64,000 nt of DNA. Origin: Xestospongia bergquistia (taxonomy: Eukaryota > Porifera > Demospongiae > Haplosclerida > Petrosiidae). How positions within the stretch are numbered: position 1 is the stretch's first letter; the number at the start of each line of letters is the position of its first letter. The stretch lies in the NCBI GenBank assembly GCA_963965975.1, contig OZ014415.1, forward strand, positions 2,919,001 through 2,983,000. The letters run 5' to 3'. Under the pieces are notes generated by a model. That model was given only the letters and a program-made list of their open reading frames with translations. It searched no databases and was not told the origin of the DNA. The translations under genes and the position numbers were made by a program. Below, piece by piece: positions 23,326 to 35,392 of this stretch.

Positions 23326-24573
23326 GGTAAAAATATCTGAATTTTTTTTCAGCTTTTTCTGATGCAATCATATGAAGATACTTGTTCTAATAATTGATCA
23401 TGCTTTAAAAATTTTTTTAAACCCTAGCACTTTGCAGAAGTGTAGTTTGATTCCTTAATATCTGCAATATTTGGAGACGTCAAATAATAATATTAAAGAA
23501 CCTAGAGGGCTGAAACTTTTGAAAATTAAAGATGAAGTCAATTACTACAATTATACGGATGGATTTATTTCTACAATAATATTTGACATTTTTACAAAGC
23601 TATAAACCTTGCTTACTTTAATCACTATTATTATCATATGTTATACAAATCGTACAAAAAAATGCATCCGTAAAAGTACTAAAAATTCATCATTTTCGAT
23701 CTTGAACTTGTCAGCAGGTTGTTAAATTATCCATAGAATCAAAAATCACAATAACAGTATCTAACAGTGCAAAAGTCGCCATCTTGATAATGAATAATCG
23801 ATTTTCATTAATTAAAGGCAATGAATACACTTAGTGTCAGGTTACTGATAAGTGACTTTCGCGGGGTTAAAATAATTAAATAAAATGTATTAATTATTAT
23901 TACTATTATTATTATTATTATTATTATTATTGTTCGTAGTCTTATGTGCCTTCATCTCAAAGCAGACCATGCTTTAATAACAATAATAACAACAATAATA
24001 AAAATAGTAATAATATATTTAACTATTTTAACCTCGCGAAAGTCACTTATCAATAACCTGCCACTAAGTGTATTCATTGCCTTTAATTAATGAAAATCAA
24101 TTATTCATTATCAAGATGGCGACTTTTGCACTGTTAGATACTGTTGTTGTGATTTTTGATTCTATGGATAATGTAACAACCTGTTCACAAGTTCAAGAAC
24201 GAAAATGATGAATTTTTAGTACTTTTACAGATGCATTTCTTTGTACGATTTGTATAACATATAATAATAATAGTGATTAAAGTAGGGAAGGTTTATAGCT
24301 TTGTAAAAATCACAAATATTATTGTAGAAATAAATCCATCCGTACAATTGTAGTAATAGACTTCATCCTTAATTTCCAAAAGTTTCAACCCTCTAGGTTC
24401 TTTAATATTATTATTTGATGTCTCCAAATATTGCAGATATTAAGGAATCAAATTACATTTCTGCAACGTACTAGGGTTTAAAATTATTTTTAAAGCATGA
24501 TCAATTATTAGAACAAGTATCTTCACATGATTGCATCAAAAAAAAGCTGAAAAAAATTTCAGATATTTTTACC
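23326..24573. mobile_element. 1.25-kb near-perfect palindrome flanked by TTAA
   Basis: The sequence from GGTAAAAATATCTGAA (23326) is repeated in reverse complement ending TTCAGATATTTTTACC (24573), and the two arms pair along about 600 bases, meeting near 23940-23975 after an ATT repeat. TTAA lies on both sides (23322-23325 and 24574-24577), the duplication made by piggyBac-type transposases. It has no coding capacity, so it is a foldback, non-autonomous element nested in the 22038-25109 transposon. Confidence 0.8.
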
Positions 24574-25474
24574 TTAACCATGTGCACCACGCCCGATGGG
24601 CGGTGGTTCACAGATGAGAGTATGAACAACGAATACCTTTGTTCATCTTTAGGACAATCATTGTGCATATTGCGAGGATAAAAACGTTGCTGCTCCTTCA
24701 AAGGAATTACTTTATTTTTTTAGTGAATCCAGACATTCATTTGTAGTCCAGAAAACTAAATAAATGTACTTTGTTTGGTCTATTAGCATACAAGATTTTC
24801 GTGTTTATGGACTATATTCATTAACTAATTCTGACATATACGAAACTTCTTTTTATACTGTGCTTAAATATAATATACTTTAGTTGTTATTATTATACTT
24901 TTTAAAGACAATTCTTGACATCTAGCTGTAAGGCAATGAACAGTATGTTACATACCACTTTACTGATTGATGACACACCAAAACAGTATTGTAATAAGAT
25001 TATCAGGTGCTGTCATAACACCAAGGTGCTACAGTAGCATACTGGTGGTAGTATAAGACCATGGAATTTGACACCATTGTGTTCTAATAGCACCTCCAAT
25101 TTTACAGTGTATAGTCCTTGGAGCTAATACAAATGTGACACAGCAACTACTTCTTGCATTGTCAGAAAATAAAATCTTTGTCTGGTTTATACCATATGCA
25201 TCTTGTCTGTGAGTGGCATCACAAAGAGAAATTGAAGTAAAGGCATTTTTGCTTTAATTGAGTGGGGCATCTGGGTATGAGTATATTACTTAAACATTAG
25301 TGTATTCTAAATTGAGAAATCGCATATCGTTTAATAAAGATTTGACGAAAATATGATCTGCATTTTTCTAGAAGTTAATTATGGTTGCATAGTCAATGAA
25401 CATATGTCATTGCGCTATGAAATGTATGTGTGACTCAATGTATATATGTATCTTGTCATATAACTAGTTATGTT

Positions 25475-25718
25475 GTACAAATTGAGTGGTTGATTTAACT
25501 ATTATTTGGTTATACAGGTTACTATTGCAAACTTATCTTTGAATTGTTAAAAAAGTAATCATAATGATTATTGTTTTCATTACTAATGCACTACTGCTTA
25601 TGTAGCTACATAAACATCAATTTCATAACAATCAAAATATTGTTACGTTTACTTTATGTATATACAACCTGTATAATTATGCATTAGTTAAATCAACCAA
25701 TTAATTTTTACAGTGTAT
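25475..25718. mobile_element. Small inverted-repeat element related to those at 5760 and 9571
   Basis: The left part (ggttgatttaactattatttggttatacaggtt) pairs with the right part (aacctgtataattatgcattagttaaatcaacc). The right end, ttttacagtgta, resembles the end of the 22038-25109 transposon, so the two may share a transposase. Confidence 0.6.
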
Positions 25719-28320
25719 ATGATATGTTATTTTATATGCACACACACACACACACATATATATATAATATTTTTTGTTACTTGATAATTATAGCATTAAT
25801 TGTATGAGTAGTAGTTAGGTGTTTGTAAACGAAAAGCATGTTTGCTGTAGTTATAATATGTTGTCATGTCAATATAGTTGATGTGTGTTGTCTTGATAGT
25901 AATACTATTACTAATTAAGAAACCAAAGCTAATATTAAAGTCATATCTCTTTGGTAAAAAATCAATACTGATGTACAAGATCATTTGAAAATGGTTATCA
26001 AAGCTACAACTATAACTAAATTAATACAGTATACTTTGTCATGTCAATTATTACAAAGACTATATTAATACTGTACTCTACTGTACCTGTGATTGCATCA
26101 CTACTAAAATAACTGTTAGATAACCAATTGAGTTGATCATCACAACATCAAATAGATATATAATATATTATGATTGTCATAACTGTCATTTGTTTACTTA
26201 TGATAAAAACAAACCAACACTACAAATTCTGTAGATTAGAGTATGACATTTATATGTAATAAAGTGGTGTATATTTTAGTATGTATACAATATAGAATAT
26301 ATTGAACTTGATTTTATTTATACACTGTTAAAAATATAATAGAGAGTACACTCCTATCACAACTTTCTACTTGTTATCAACAGTTATAACAAGTTTCTAT
26401 GTTGGAAACAGTCACGCTATTTGTGAAAACAATCAATCAATGACAAACATCACATTGACAACTCAGGTTTATATAATACATTATATAGACCTCTTAAAAT
26501 ACTGTATATATATTGATGAGTTGTTATATTAATTGCATGTACCGTGTGAAATTTAAACTACACTTAGTACATCCTTAAAAAGACTACATTTGAAAAATAA
26601 ATAAATTCCGCACCAAAGAGAAGGACATTGGTGAAACTATACATCACACATATAGATCACTTTAATTGCATACACATGAGTAGGCAAATGTGAATATGCT
26701 CAATTATATATATTGTACTAAACTTCAGACTACACATTCAGCAGTTAAGAATTATTAATTTGCATATTCATATTAGTATATGACTACATCATGGAATAGC
26801 AAACCAGTTTTAGAAATGTTGATATATTCTGTTTTTTGTTTTTTGATATTCTGAGTATTTTTATGATCTTCATCCATATTACATCAACATATCTTTTACA
26901 TATAATTTATTGTAGAGTATATAACAAATATATGAAAGATGCTATTTTAAAAATGTACATTATATGTATGCTAAAAACCTTATTCATTAGTGATCACTAG
27001 TATCATAAACTGTTGCAATAAATTGGTTGTTTTATCTAGTAGATGGTGACATGGATGACTATAAAGTGCTTCTATTATTAGAAATATTAACATCATATGC
27101 TGATATGATTACTATAATTACTATAGAATCAACAGTTGATATAGTTCAATATTGTTTATGTCTCAGAAAGGATTTACATGTGGTAAGGAGGTCTGTACTA
27201 ATGTGAAAAACCTTTTGTAAAGTAATTATCATATTATCACTGAATTTGAATCACATGCATATGAAAAAAGCCTGATGAGATAGTCTTTTTCCATGTGTTA
27301 CAAAATATAACTGTATATAATAACAATATTCTCCTCTCAGCTATATCAATGAATTCCTCAATAGAGGAAATTCATATTTTTTCATAGTAACTTTGAAGTA
27401 AATAATGTCATATTGTAGATAGATCTAGTGGACATGCTGGTCTTTGTTGTTCCCAATAACTAATTGCAAAAACAAATTTACATGAAGAAATGTCGTACTG
27501 CTTCGTCACATCAATCCACGTCATTGACATAATGTGATGACACCTTTTCTGATAAAGTAGTAGTAATACCATTAAAGTATTTGTTACTATGGGATATGTC
27601 ATTGTCAGTAACTTGCATTGATATATAATTCAATTGAAGCTGTTCTACTAAAGAACTCTCTTTGAGTACCATTGACTCTGAGATCAGTGATGTTATTGAA
27701 GTTAATATTTTTTTGGTAATCATGTAATAAAATTAAGAGAGCGCAACAGAATGAAGATATTTGAGAACTTCGACTTGTTTGATCTCAACAATTTTAAAGA
27801 AGGCGCCTAAACATGTGTTGTTGTTTATCATATCACATGAAGTAATCTTGTAATAATTGTTCTAGAATACTATTTCTCAGAAACTATACACTAGGAATAA
27901 ATGAATATGTGCAGGGTTTACCTCGCACAGTGATAGATTGATGAAAATTGTGACTTTGATTTGTTTCTTTAGTCTGTTTATGAAAAGTAAACTTTAGCAT
28001 TTGTAACATTATTTTGTATACCTAGCTCCTAACTTAGTTCTTTGATCAATCATACATGCATGATCCATCCATTAAAAATGATATATGGATGGATAGTGAG
28101 ATGGATAGGTGCGTAGATAAATGAATTATTATTATTATTATACACATATTGACTATATATATGTATATATGACTGTATTAGAATAGAACGCTATATAAGT
28201 TTGTAGTATATTGAGACTTATTATGTTGTGTTATCTATGCATTGTAATTATTTGTAATGATTTGTGACGTCATTGATATATTTCTGTGTATATATATATA
28301 TATATATATATTTTGTATTC
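25719..28320. other. Long AT-rich stretch without a recognised gene
   Basis: There is a CA then TA microsatellite at about 25739-25766. Two overlapping minus-strand open frames of 60-70 codons at 27408-27723 have no recognisable motif and no splice support. I see nothing else I can name. Confidence 0.5.
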
Positions 28321-28336
28321 TGCCATTGTTGTTCAG

Positions 28337-28405
28337 AGATTAAAGATATTCCATTCAGTGAAACACCTAAGGTAGTCGTGCTAGACGGAGATACTACATT
28401 AGTCT
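28337..28405 (+). pseudogene. Truncated Ig-domain exon fused to a membrane-gene pseudogene
   Basis: After a CAG acceptor at 28334-28336 the phase-1 frame reads like the first strands of an Ig domain (PKVVVLDGDTTLVC). It then passes without a splice site into sequence matching about 33095-33165 of the beta-helix/multi-pass gene. The Ig part would have come from a different gene. Confidence 0.45.
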
Positions 28406-29150
28406 GTTCATTTCTTGGCTCAAATTACATCTGGGTATTAAGACTTGCTTCTATCATGGTAGTGATGGTACTACATTTGTTTTATTCTAATACTCATCAC
28501 AATGTTCTAGCAAAGTGGTTAGCCACTATGACCCATCTAAGCTATACCAAACTGACATGAACTGATTTCCAGGCCCTTTATTGCAACAATATTCAGTGTA
28601 GTGTTAACACATTCCAGGGTGGACCATTTTGTCTTTATATGGACATCTATCTGTATCAAAGAAAAGCTTCATATTTTGTTGACAACTTTTGTCAGCAGCA
28701 CATGTAGTTTGAGAGAGGTCCTTCAAAAAATGGTATTGTGGGAAGAAAGAAGGTGTATGGAACAATTAGTAAAATGAATACAGCCAGAGAAAACGGAAAA
28801 ATGGTTTGACAACAATAGGACATTAGCATCAAGTCTCATTTTGGACTGGGTTCTTATTATTTGTTCATGTTGTCTTAGTACTGGTTGTGTCTCTAAATAG
28901 TGAGGCCATTGTTCACTTCAATGTGTTCACACATTATCATGTCTGGTGTCATCTGTTAAAGTCTTACTTACAACAACCAATCTCAACAGTCAAAAAGACA
29001 TTAAAGAAGCGTCCACCACTTTCTTGTTCTAATGATATTGAACTTCCTTCAACCATTTATGCTTTAATTCATCCTGGATCCCCTAATGTTAAAAGCGAAT
29101 ATATTTCACTGTCAGTGTTGTCAATAGTTACAATGTTGTGAGAATTGCTA
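28405..29150 (+). pseudogene. Beta-helix/multi-pass membrane gene, 3' fragment with internal inversion (copy 4)
   Basis: Plus-strand matches to the parent gene begin at the LGIKTCFYHG region, continue through the YTKL segment, and end with the cytoplasmic tail (28930-29140). The piece at about 28620-28840 is inverted: it is the reverse complement of 33440-33600. Stops and deletions break the frame. The downstream 29150-29620 also matches the parent's 3' flank. Confidence 0.75.
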
Positions 29151-30320
29151 TTGTTTGATGACTAGTGCTGTCAATTATTACATCATTTACTGATTATATA
29201 TGTCATTAATGTTTGTCATATCTTTTGTGTAATACACTGTAATTAAGAGGTTATTTATCATGTCGTATATGTACTAATAATAGTGTATTAGAATAATAAG
29301 AAAATTGTACTGTCATAACAATTATTACATTCAAGTGCTATACAATGCTCTTTTGTGGTATTGGTGAATAATGAAAATTTACTTAGTTTATATACATGTC
29401 AAGTGACAGATTACTTGACAGTTACATTTAGTGTACAGGTCACCTCTTACTCTACTTACCATGTGACTACTTATCATAACAGACATATGACATAAAACAA
29501 ACTTTCAATATGATCATAGTCAACATAGTACATATACATATGATTAATAGTAGATGTATGTACAGACAACATAATTAATAACTTGTCATTTGGTATAGAA
29601 ATGTAGTTGTATAAAGTTATATTCACTATTAACTTTAGTATTCTTAATACTTTAAAATGCAACATATGGAGTATTAGAATAGTAAGTCCTATATTTAAAA
29701 CCTTTTGTCAAATTGCAGTAAGATCATTTATTTTGGTAGATAGAAAGTTCAGCTTCAATTAAATGCAATTATTGAAATTGGAAATTTAAAGCACAGACTT
29801 AGACTTTGAAGCTAGAAAAAACTTTGTATCAACTCCTTTATTATAGAGAAAATTAAATAAGATGTTGTCTCTACATTTCCCAGAGAGCTGAGTAGGAATT
29901 AACCAAACAGAAACTTCACATGCACATGTACAGAAAAGTAAGTTTCGTACGTTCGGGCACGCAACTACCATGCAGTGTTACTCTCAGAAGTATTAGCATG
30001 CTCTTATTTCTGAGAATTCGAAGAATACAAAGTTATCTTTTGTTGGGAAAATACACGTTAAGGGCATATCATATACGTTATTTTTGACAATCTTATCATA
30101 CTTGTCACTCTAAGAATTCGAAGGCTGTAGTTTAAATAAACATAGACGTCTTGGGTTTGTTTTTACAAAACGGTAATCTATTTAATAGCGATCTGTTAAA
30201 TATTAGTAAACGTTTCTTCGATCGTTGTAAAGATCTACAGAAGCAACAAGATCTCCTATAAATAAATTTTGACGCAGACACAGAACTTTACATAGTATTT
30301 TGTTCATATTGTACTGCTAC
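29151..30320. other. Intergenic; 3' flank of the pseudogene, then upstream region of the beta-helix gene
   Basis: The first half (to about 29700) matches the 3' flank of the parent gene and the minus strand of units A, B and C. The second half is unique and should hold the promoter of the gene starting at 30325. I see no clear TATA box I would defend. Confidence 0.5.
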
Positions 30321-30324
30321 CATC

Positions 30325-33300
30325 ATGGGCTGGTGTCATATCTATTATATAACATCAGTTATACTGTATATCTACAGTGGATATGTTACTGCTTCTGAGT
30401 ATTATGTCTCTGCAGCTCCTAATGGAGAACCTTGTCCTCTTACTGGCCTACCTTGTTACAACATCTCCTACTATAATTCTGATGTGTCCTATTTCGCTGA
30501 TGATACAATCTTTTACTTCCTAGAAGGAACTCATACTCTACAAGGTCCATTACATATCAATGATGTAAGTAACATAACTCTACATGGAATTGGTCATATA
30601 GAAGAAGGTTTTTATGAGACAGTTATGCAATCCAAGTCAGTAATAAAGTGTATTGATAACAACAGAGCTGGTATACAATTTACTAATAGCACAAATGTTG
30701 TACTGAAATCATTAACAATAGCAAACTGTGGGTTCTATACCTTTATCAGTGAACAAGGATATGTTCAAAGTGCCCATGTCAGCTTATTTGTTGCTGATGT
30801 TAATGATGTCACATTGGAATGGGTATCAGTCCAGAATGGTTCAGTTTTTGGACTCTGTATAGTCAATACTTTTGATGTGTTTATTATTAATTCAACATTT
30901 GCTAATAATAAAGGTCCTGAGAATATAGGGGGCAATGCAATAATTGTCTATGATGACCGTTGTAAAGGAGTGTTCAAAGTTAATATTGTGGAATCTAATT
31001 TTACATTTGGCTTATTAACTAGCTTAGATTTGTGGCATGGTACCGATAATAATGCCGAGGTAGTCATTGAAAATTGTACTTTCTCACATAATATTGTCAA
31101 GGTTGGAGGTGGAGTGTACATTGTTTCATATGGGACTGGTAGTATTGAGTTTCGTAATTGTACTTCATACAACAATACTGCTTCAGTGTATGGAGGAGGA
31201 GTGTACTTTAGAGCACATGGGAATGTTAGCATTGAGTTTCAAGATTGCACTATCTATGCTCAACATGATGGAGGAGGAGTGTATATTGATTCACATGGAA
31301 ATAGTCGTATTGAGTTCAAAAATTGCACTATATACAAAAATGCTGCTCAACAATATGGAGGAGGAGTGTACATTCATTCAAGTGGGAATAGTAGTATTGT
31401 GTTATGTAACTGCACTATATACAACAATAGTGTTTGGTATATTGGAAGAGGAGGAGGAGTGTACATTAGCTTAAATGGAGAAAGTGGTAGCATTGAGTTT
31501 CATAACTGCTCAATATTCAACAATATTGCTCACTATGACGGGTGAGGAGGTGTGGCTATTAATTTATCAGGCGGTGGTAGTATTGACTTTAGTAACTGTA
31601 TTATATACAACAATATTGCTCAGGATGGAGGAGGAGTGTATATTGACTTGTATGAAGGAGGTGGTAATATTGAATTTGGTCACTGCATTATATACAACAA
31701 TGCTGCATACCTTGGATCAGGGCTGTTTCTCCGTGCTCTTCAAGTTACTTCAAAAGGTACCTTTTCCTTTCAAAATGTTTTATTTCAGTTGAATAAAGCA
31801 AGCAATAAACTGGCTTTATATCAAAATGTATACCGATCTGCTGTCATATTATTCAACATTGTTAATGTTACATTTGACCAAATTGATGTTAGTAATCATA
31901 ATACAACTGGTTTAGTAGGTTTCAATAGTCTACTAATATTTCATGGAAATAGCACATTTGTAAACAATTCTGGCATTAATGGTGGAGGTATTGCTTTATA
32001 TGAGTCTTCCCAATTATTGCTAAAAGAACATGCAAACATATCATTTGTCAATAATCATGCCAGTGACTCAGGTGGTGGAATTTTCGTATCACAAGTTCTT
32101 GATGTAGATAAGAGTATTGATTGTTCCTTTGAAGTTATTCCATACTATAATTCTAGTGCTGTGTTATATTTTGTCAACAATACAGCTGACATATCAGGTG
32201 ATGTCCTATACGGTGGTAATGTTGATAATTGTTCTAATGAGGAAGACTTATTTAAAAAACTTTTCCAATACCCTCAACAAACAGGTCTATCAGTAGTGTC
32301 ATCAGATCCTATTCAAGTGTGTTTTTGTGAATCAGACAAACCAAATTGTTCCATTACAAACATCAACATAACTGTAATACCTGGAATTGATGTTAATATA
32401 TCACTAGCTACTGTTGGTTTAAATGATGGTTTAACACAGGGTGTGATAAAATTGACATCGTCAGACAGTTCATCTACTGTGCAAACTAGACTAAATGCAA
32501 ATTGTACCAATGTGCACTTGAAAACAAACCTTTTGTTGAACAAAGCACGGATATATGCAAGACTTGAAAGAGAACCTTCATTAGCTAAGATCATTGAAGT
32601 TACAATTGAGTCCTGTCCAATTGGATTTATGTTGGGAAAGGACGCATGTATTTGTGGGCCTGAATTAAATTTACCTTCAATAACTTGTGATATTAACACT
32701 CAAAATATAACTAGAGATGGTGATTTGTGGATTGGTTATAAAAATGACTCAGACTGTCTTATTGTCTATCAACATTGTCCCTTAGATTACTGTAATGATG
32801 GAGCAATTCAATTTAAAGTCACTTTTCCTGATCCTCAATGTCTTCACAAAAGGTCTGGCATACTCTGTGGACAATGTACTAAAGGACTCAGTCTCATGTT
32901 AGGTTCCAATCAATGTGGACAATGTACTAATGACCACATAGCTCTTATTATCCCATTTGCTGTGGCTGGTATAGCTCTGGTAGCTTTGGTCATTGTTTTA
33001 AATCTAACTGTGTCTGCAGGTACCATCAATGGACTTATTTTCTATGCTAATGTTGTCAAAATATATGAGCACATCTTCTTTCCTGGTGGTCCTGTTCCAT
33101 TTCTTAGTCAGTTCATTTCATGGATCAATTTAGATCTGGGTATTAAGACTTGCTTCTATCATGGCATGGATTCCTGCAGTAAGGCATGGCTACAGTTTAT
33201 CTTTCCAGCCTATGTTTGGTTTATTCTAATACTTATCATAATAATGACACGATATTCCAGCAAAGTGGTTCGACTTGTGGGAAGACAAGCAATTCCAGTA

Positions 33301-34158
33301 TTAGCCACTATGATCCTTCTCTCTTATACTAAACTAATACGCACTGTTTTTCATATCATCCATTACACCAATATTCGGTGCAATGATGACACGTCACTAA
33401 GGTGGTATATTGATGCTAATATCCAATATATTGGAGGTTGTCATATACCATTGTTCCTACTCTCATTGGCTGTACTTACATTACTTATTGTTCCATACAC
33501 CTTCTATCTTCTTACTATACCATTATTTGAAGGACCTCTATCAAAATATATGAGCTGCTGCCAAAGGTTGTCAATATATATGAAACCATTCTTTGATGCA
33601 TATGGAGGTCCGTATAAGGACAAGTGTCGTTTTTGGACTGGATTTTTACTTCTAGTCCGTGTTGTTTTAGCACTGGTTGTGTCTCAAGATACTGAGGCTA
33701 AAACAAGCTTGGATGTGTTAACATCTCTTTTAGTTGTTATTATGTTCATGTATTTTCCTTTGAGGGGAATATATCGACATTTTCCTTTGGTTTGTCTAGA
33801 GGTGATTTTCATTCTTAATCTAATGTTTATGACTCACATGAATGTACAAACATCTGAAAAATCCAAACGACAAGTATCAAGTATTGTTTTAGTATCAGTA
33901 GCATTTGTCATATTCTGTGGTATTATACTCTATCATGTCTGGGATCATCTGTTAAAGTCTCATTCACAAAAACCAATTTCGAAAGTCAAGGAGATACTAA
34001 AGAAGCCTCCAGTACCCTCTTGTTCTAATAATATTGAATTTACTTCAACCATCAATGCTTCAATGACTCCAGAATCTGATACTGTTGAAAGTAAAGCTAC
34101 TTCAAAGTCAGTTTTGTCAATGGAATTGAGAAGAGAATCATTATTGTTTGATGACTAG
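30325..34158 (+). CDS. Beta-helix ectodomain, multi-pass membrane protein with one in-frame TGA
   Basis: One exon of 1277 codons before the stop. A signal peptide (about residues 1-23) is followed by a right-handed beta-helix whose turns repeat every 29-30 residues as GGGVYI...IEFxNCTIYNN (DNA spacing about 87-90 bases, 31108-31640). A Cys-rich region (about residues 770-870, with CGQC twice) precedes about eight hydrophobic segments from residue 872 (IALIIPFAVAGIALVALVIV) to about 1215, and a tail of about 60 residues. The GLIFYANVVKIYEHIFF segment is typical of large invertebrate membrane families of unknown function. Codon 407 (31543-31545) is TGA where sister repeats have GGA. It is either a pseudogene by one base, a polymorphism, or an assembly error. 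Role unknown; likely a surface receptor. Confidence 0.75.
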
Positions 34159-34900
34159 TGTTGTTAATTATTACAGCATTTACTGATTATATGACATGTC
34201 TTTTAATAATAGAGTGTAATTAAAATATTATTTATGATGTAGTATATGTACTAATAATAGTGTATTTGAATAATAAGAAAATGGTACTGTCTAAGCAATT
34301 ATTATATTGAAATACTACAATGATTTTTTGTGCCATTGTCAGCTTATAAAAAATATTACTTTCCTATTATAACAAACGTATATAATGTACATCCAATAAC
34401 AGATTACTTGATAGTTACAATTAGTGTACAGGACACCTCTTACACTACTCACTATGTGACTACATATCACAACAGTCATATGACTAACTATCAATATTAT
34501 CATAGTCAAAAAGTACTTATACATATACGATTAGTAGTGGATGAATGCACAGACAATATGATTTCTAACCTTTCATTTTTTTATAAATGGTGATTGTACT
34601 GTCAGCTTCATTCATAAATTGTTCAAATATAGCCAGTGGTGAGAGAGCCCTATAAGCAACTTTAAATTAAATAGTATCATATTATAAAGTGAGTCTAGGA
34701 GCTGTGCTACTTTTTTGTGTAATATAGTAGGCATACAATGTAGTTCAGCCTTCTTTATAGTAGAAAACAATCTCCTACATTCTGACAAATGAATGAATTG
34801 AGCTACAGTTGAAAGGAGACTATAACACATGAGATAATTTGATGCCATTGTTAATTGTTCCCAATAGTTGAGTGGAATTACAAATCTGTGTTATATTCTT
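34159..34900. other. 3' flank of the beta-helix gene; no further gene seen
   Basis: 34160-34570 is homologous to the flank downstream of the pseudogene at 29150 and to units A-C in reverse. The rest is AT-rich without exons. Confidence 0.5.
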
Positions 34901-35165
34901 AACATTGTGTGTATACATTATTGACTACATGTGTAGTATTGTTTATATGTTTTAGTTACTATTACATGTACATCATGTAAGTATATGTAATGTTACATGT
35001 AGTGTATAATACATGTACTGTTATATAACAGATGACCTTGTTATGTACTACATAGTATAGTCTTATTACTATCATATATGTTATACTAGTAGTACTATAT
35101 TGTATACTGACATTAGAACCTAGTACTGTTGTGTTCTCTCATATGGTCCTCAATGATGGTCAATG
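34901..35165 (+). repeat. Dispersed repeat R, copy 1, with a scrap of kelch-gene exon 6
   Basis: A block of about 215 bases (ACATTGTGTGTATACATTA through CATAGTATAGTCTTATTA) is also found at 37715-37990 and 42945-43225. In all three places it is followed by the start of exon 6 of the kelch/coiled-coil gene (CTCAATGATGGTCA-like). Here the exon is cut after about 25 bases. Confidence 0.7.
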
Positions 35166-35304
35166 AAAACTGCAAAGTAGAATTGGAATATTTTTGGAAA
35201 AGTTCAAAGTAGAATATGAAATAAATGGATGGCCGCCTTCAGGTTCCGTATTAAATTCATTGGATGCTTTAATTCAAAGGGTTAATTTATATAGACATGT
35301 GATT

Positions 35305-35310
35305 CACGTG
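35305..35310 (+). promoter_or_regulatory. CACGTG box upstream of kelch locus 1
   Basis: The palindromic E-box CACGTG lies 83 bases before the ATG at 35393 and is followed by a C-rich stretch (GCCCCACCCAG). The sister gene has the same CACGTG plus C-run arrangement at 40177-40209. Confidence 0.4.
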
Positions 35311-35392
35311 CAAAAATGAGCCCCACCCAGACATAATTAGTCTATGTCCCAAAGTTTTGAGATGTTCTCTTACTGAGCTTTCTTAATGCTAA

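Larger units (their letters stand above)
22038..25109. mobile_element. DNA transposon with 19-bp terminal inverted repeats, TA target duplication and subterminal GGTGTCA array
   Basis: The left end CACTGTAAAATTGGTGGTG and the reverse complement of the right end, CACTGTAAAATTGGAGGTG, differ at one base. TA flanks both ends (22036-22037 and 25110-25111). The first 170 bases carry about ten GGTGTCA/TGACACC-like repeats in both orientations, and the last 120 bases carry several more, as expected for transposase-binding sites. Inside are decayed coding exons on the minus strand (22359-23113) and a nested palindromic element (23326-24573). The superfamily is not settled; CACTG ends recall the CMC group, the TA duplication recalls Tc1/mariner or Mirage. 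Confidence 0.75.

Noticed and set aside
23880-24015. ATT-rich tract as a CRISPR or minisatellite array
   Set aside because: It is the low-complexity centre of the palindrome, with no spacer structure.
27408-27723. Two overlapping minus-strand open frames
   Set aside because: No recognisable domain, no splice sites and no relatives in the window; such lengths occur by chance.
31067-31792. Long plus-strand frames in the beta-helix region
   Set aside because: They are frame-shifted shadows made open by the repetitive GGAGGAGTGTAC units.
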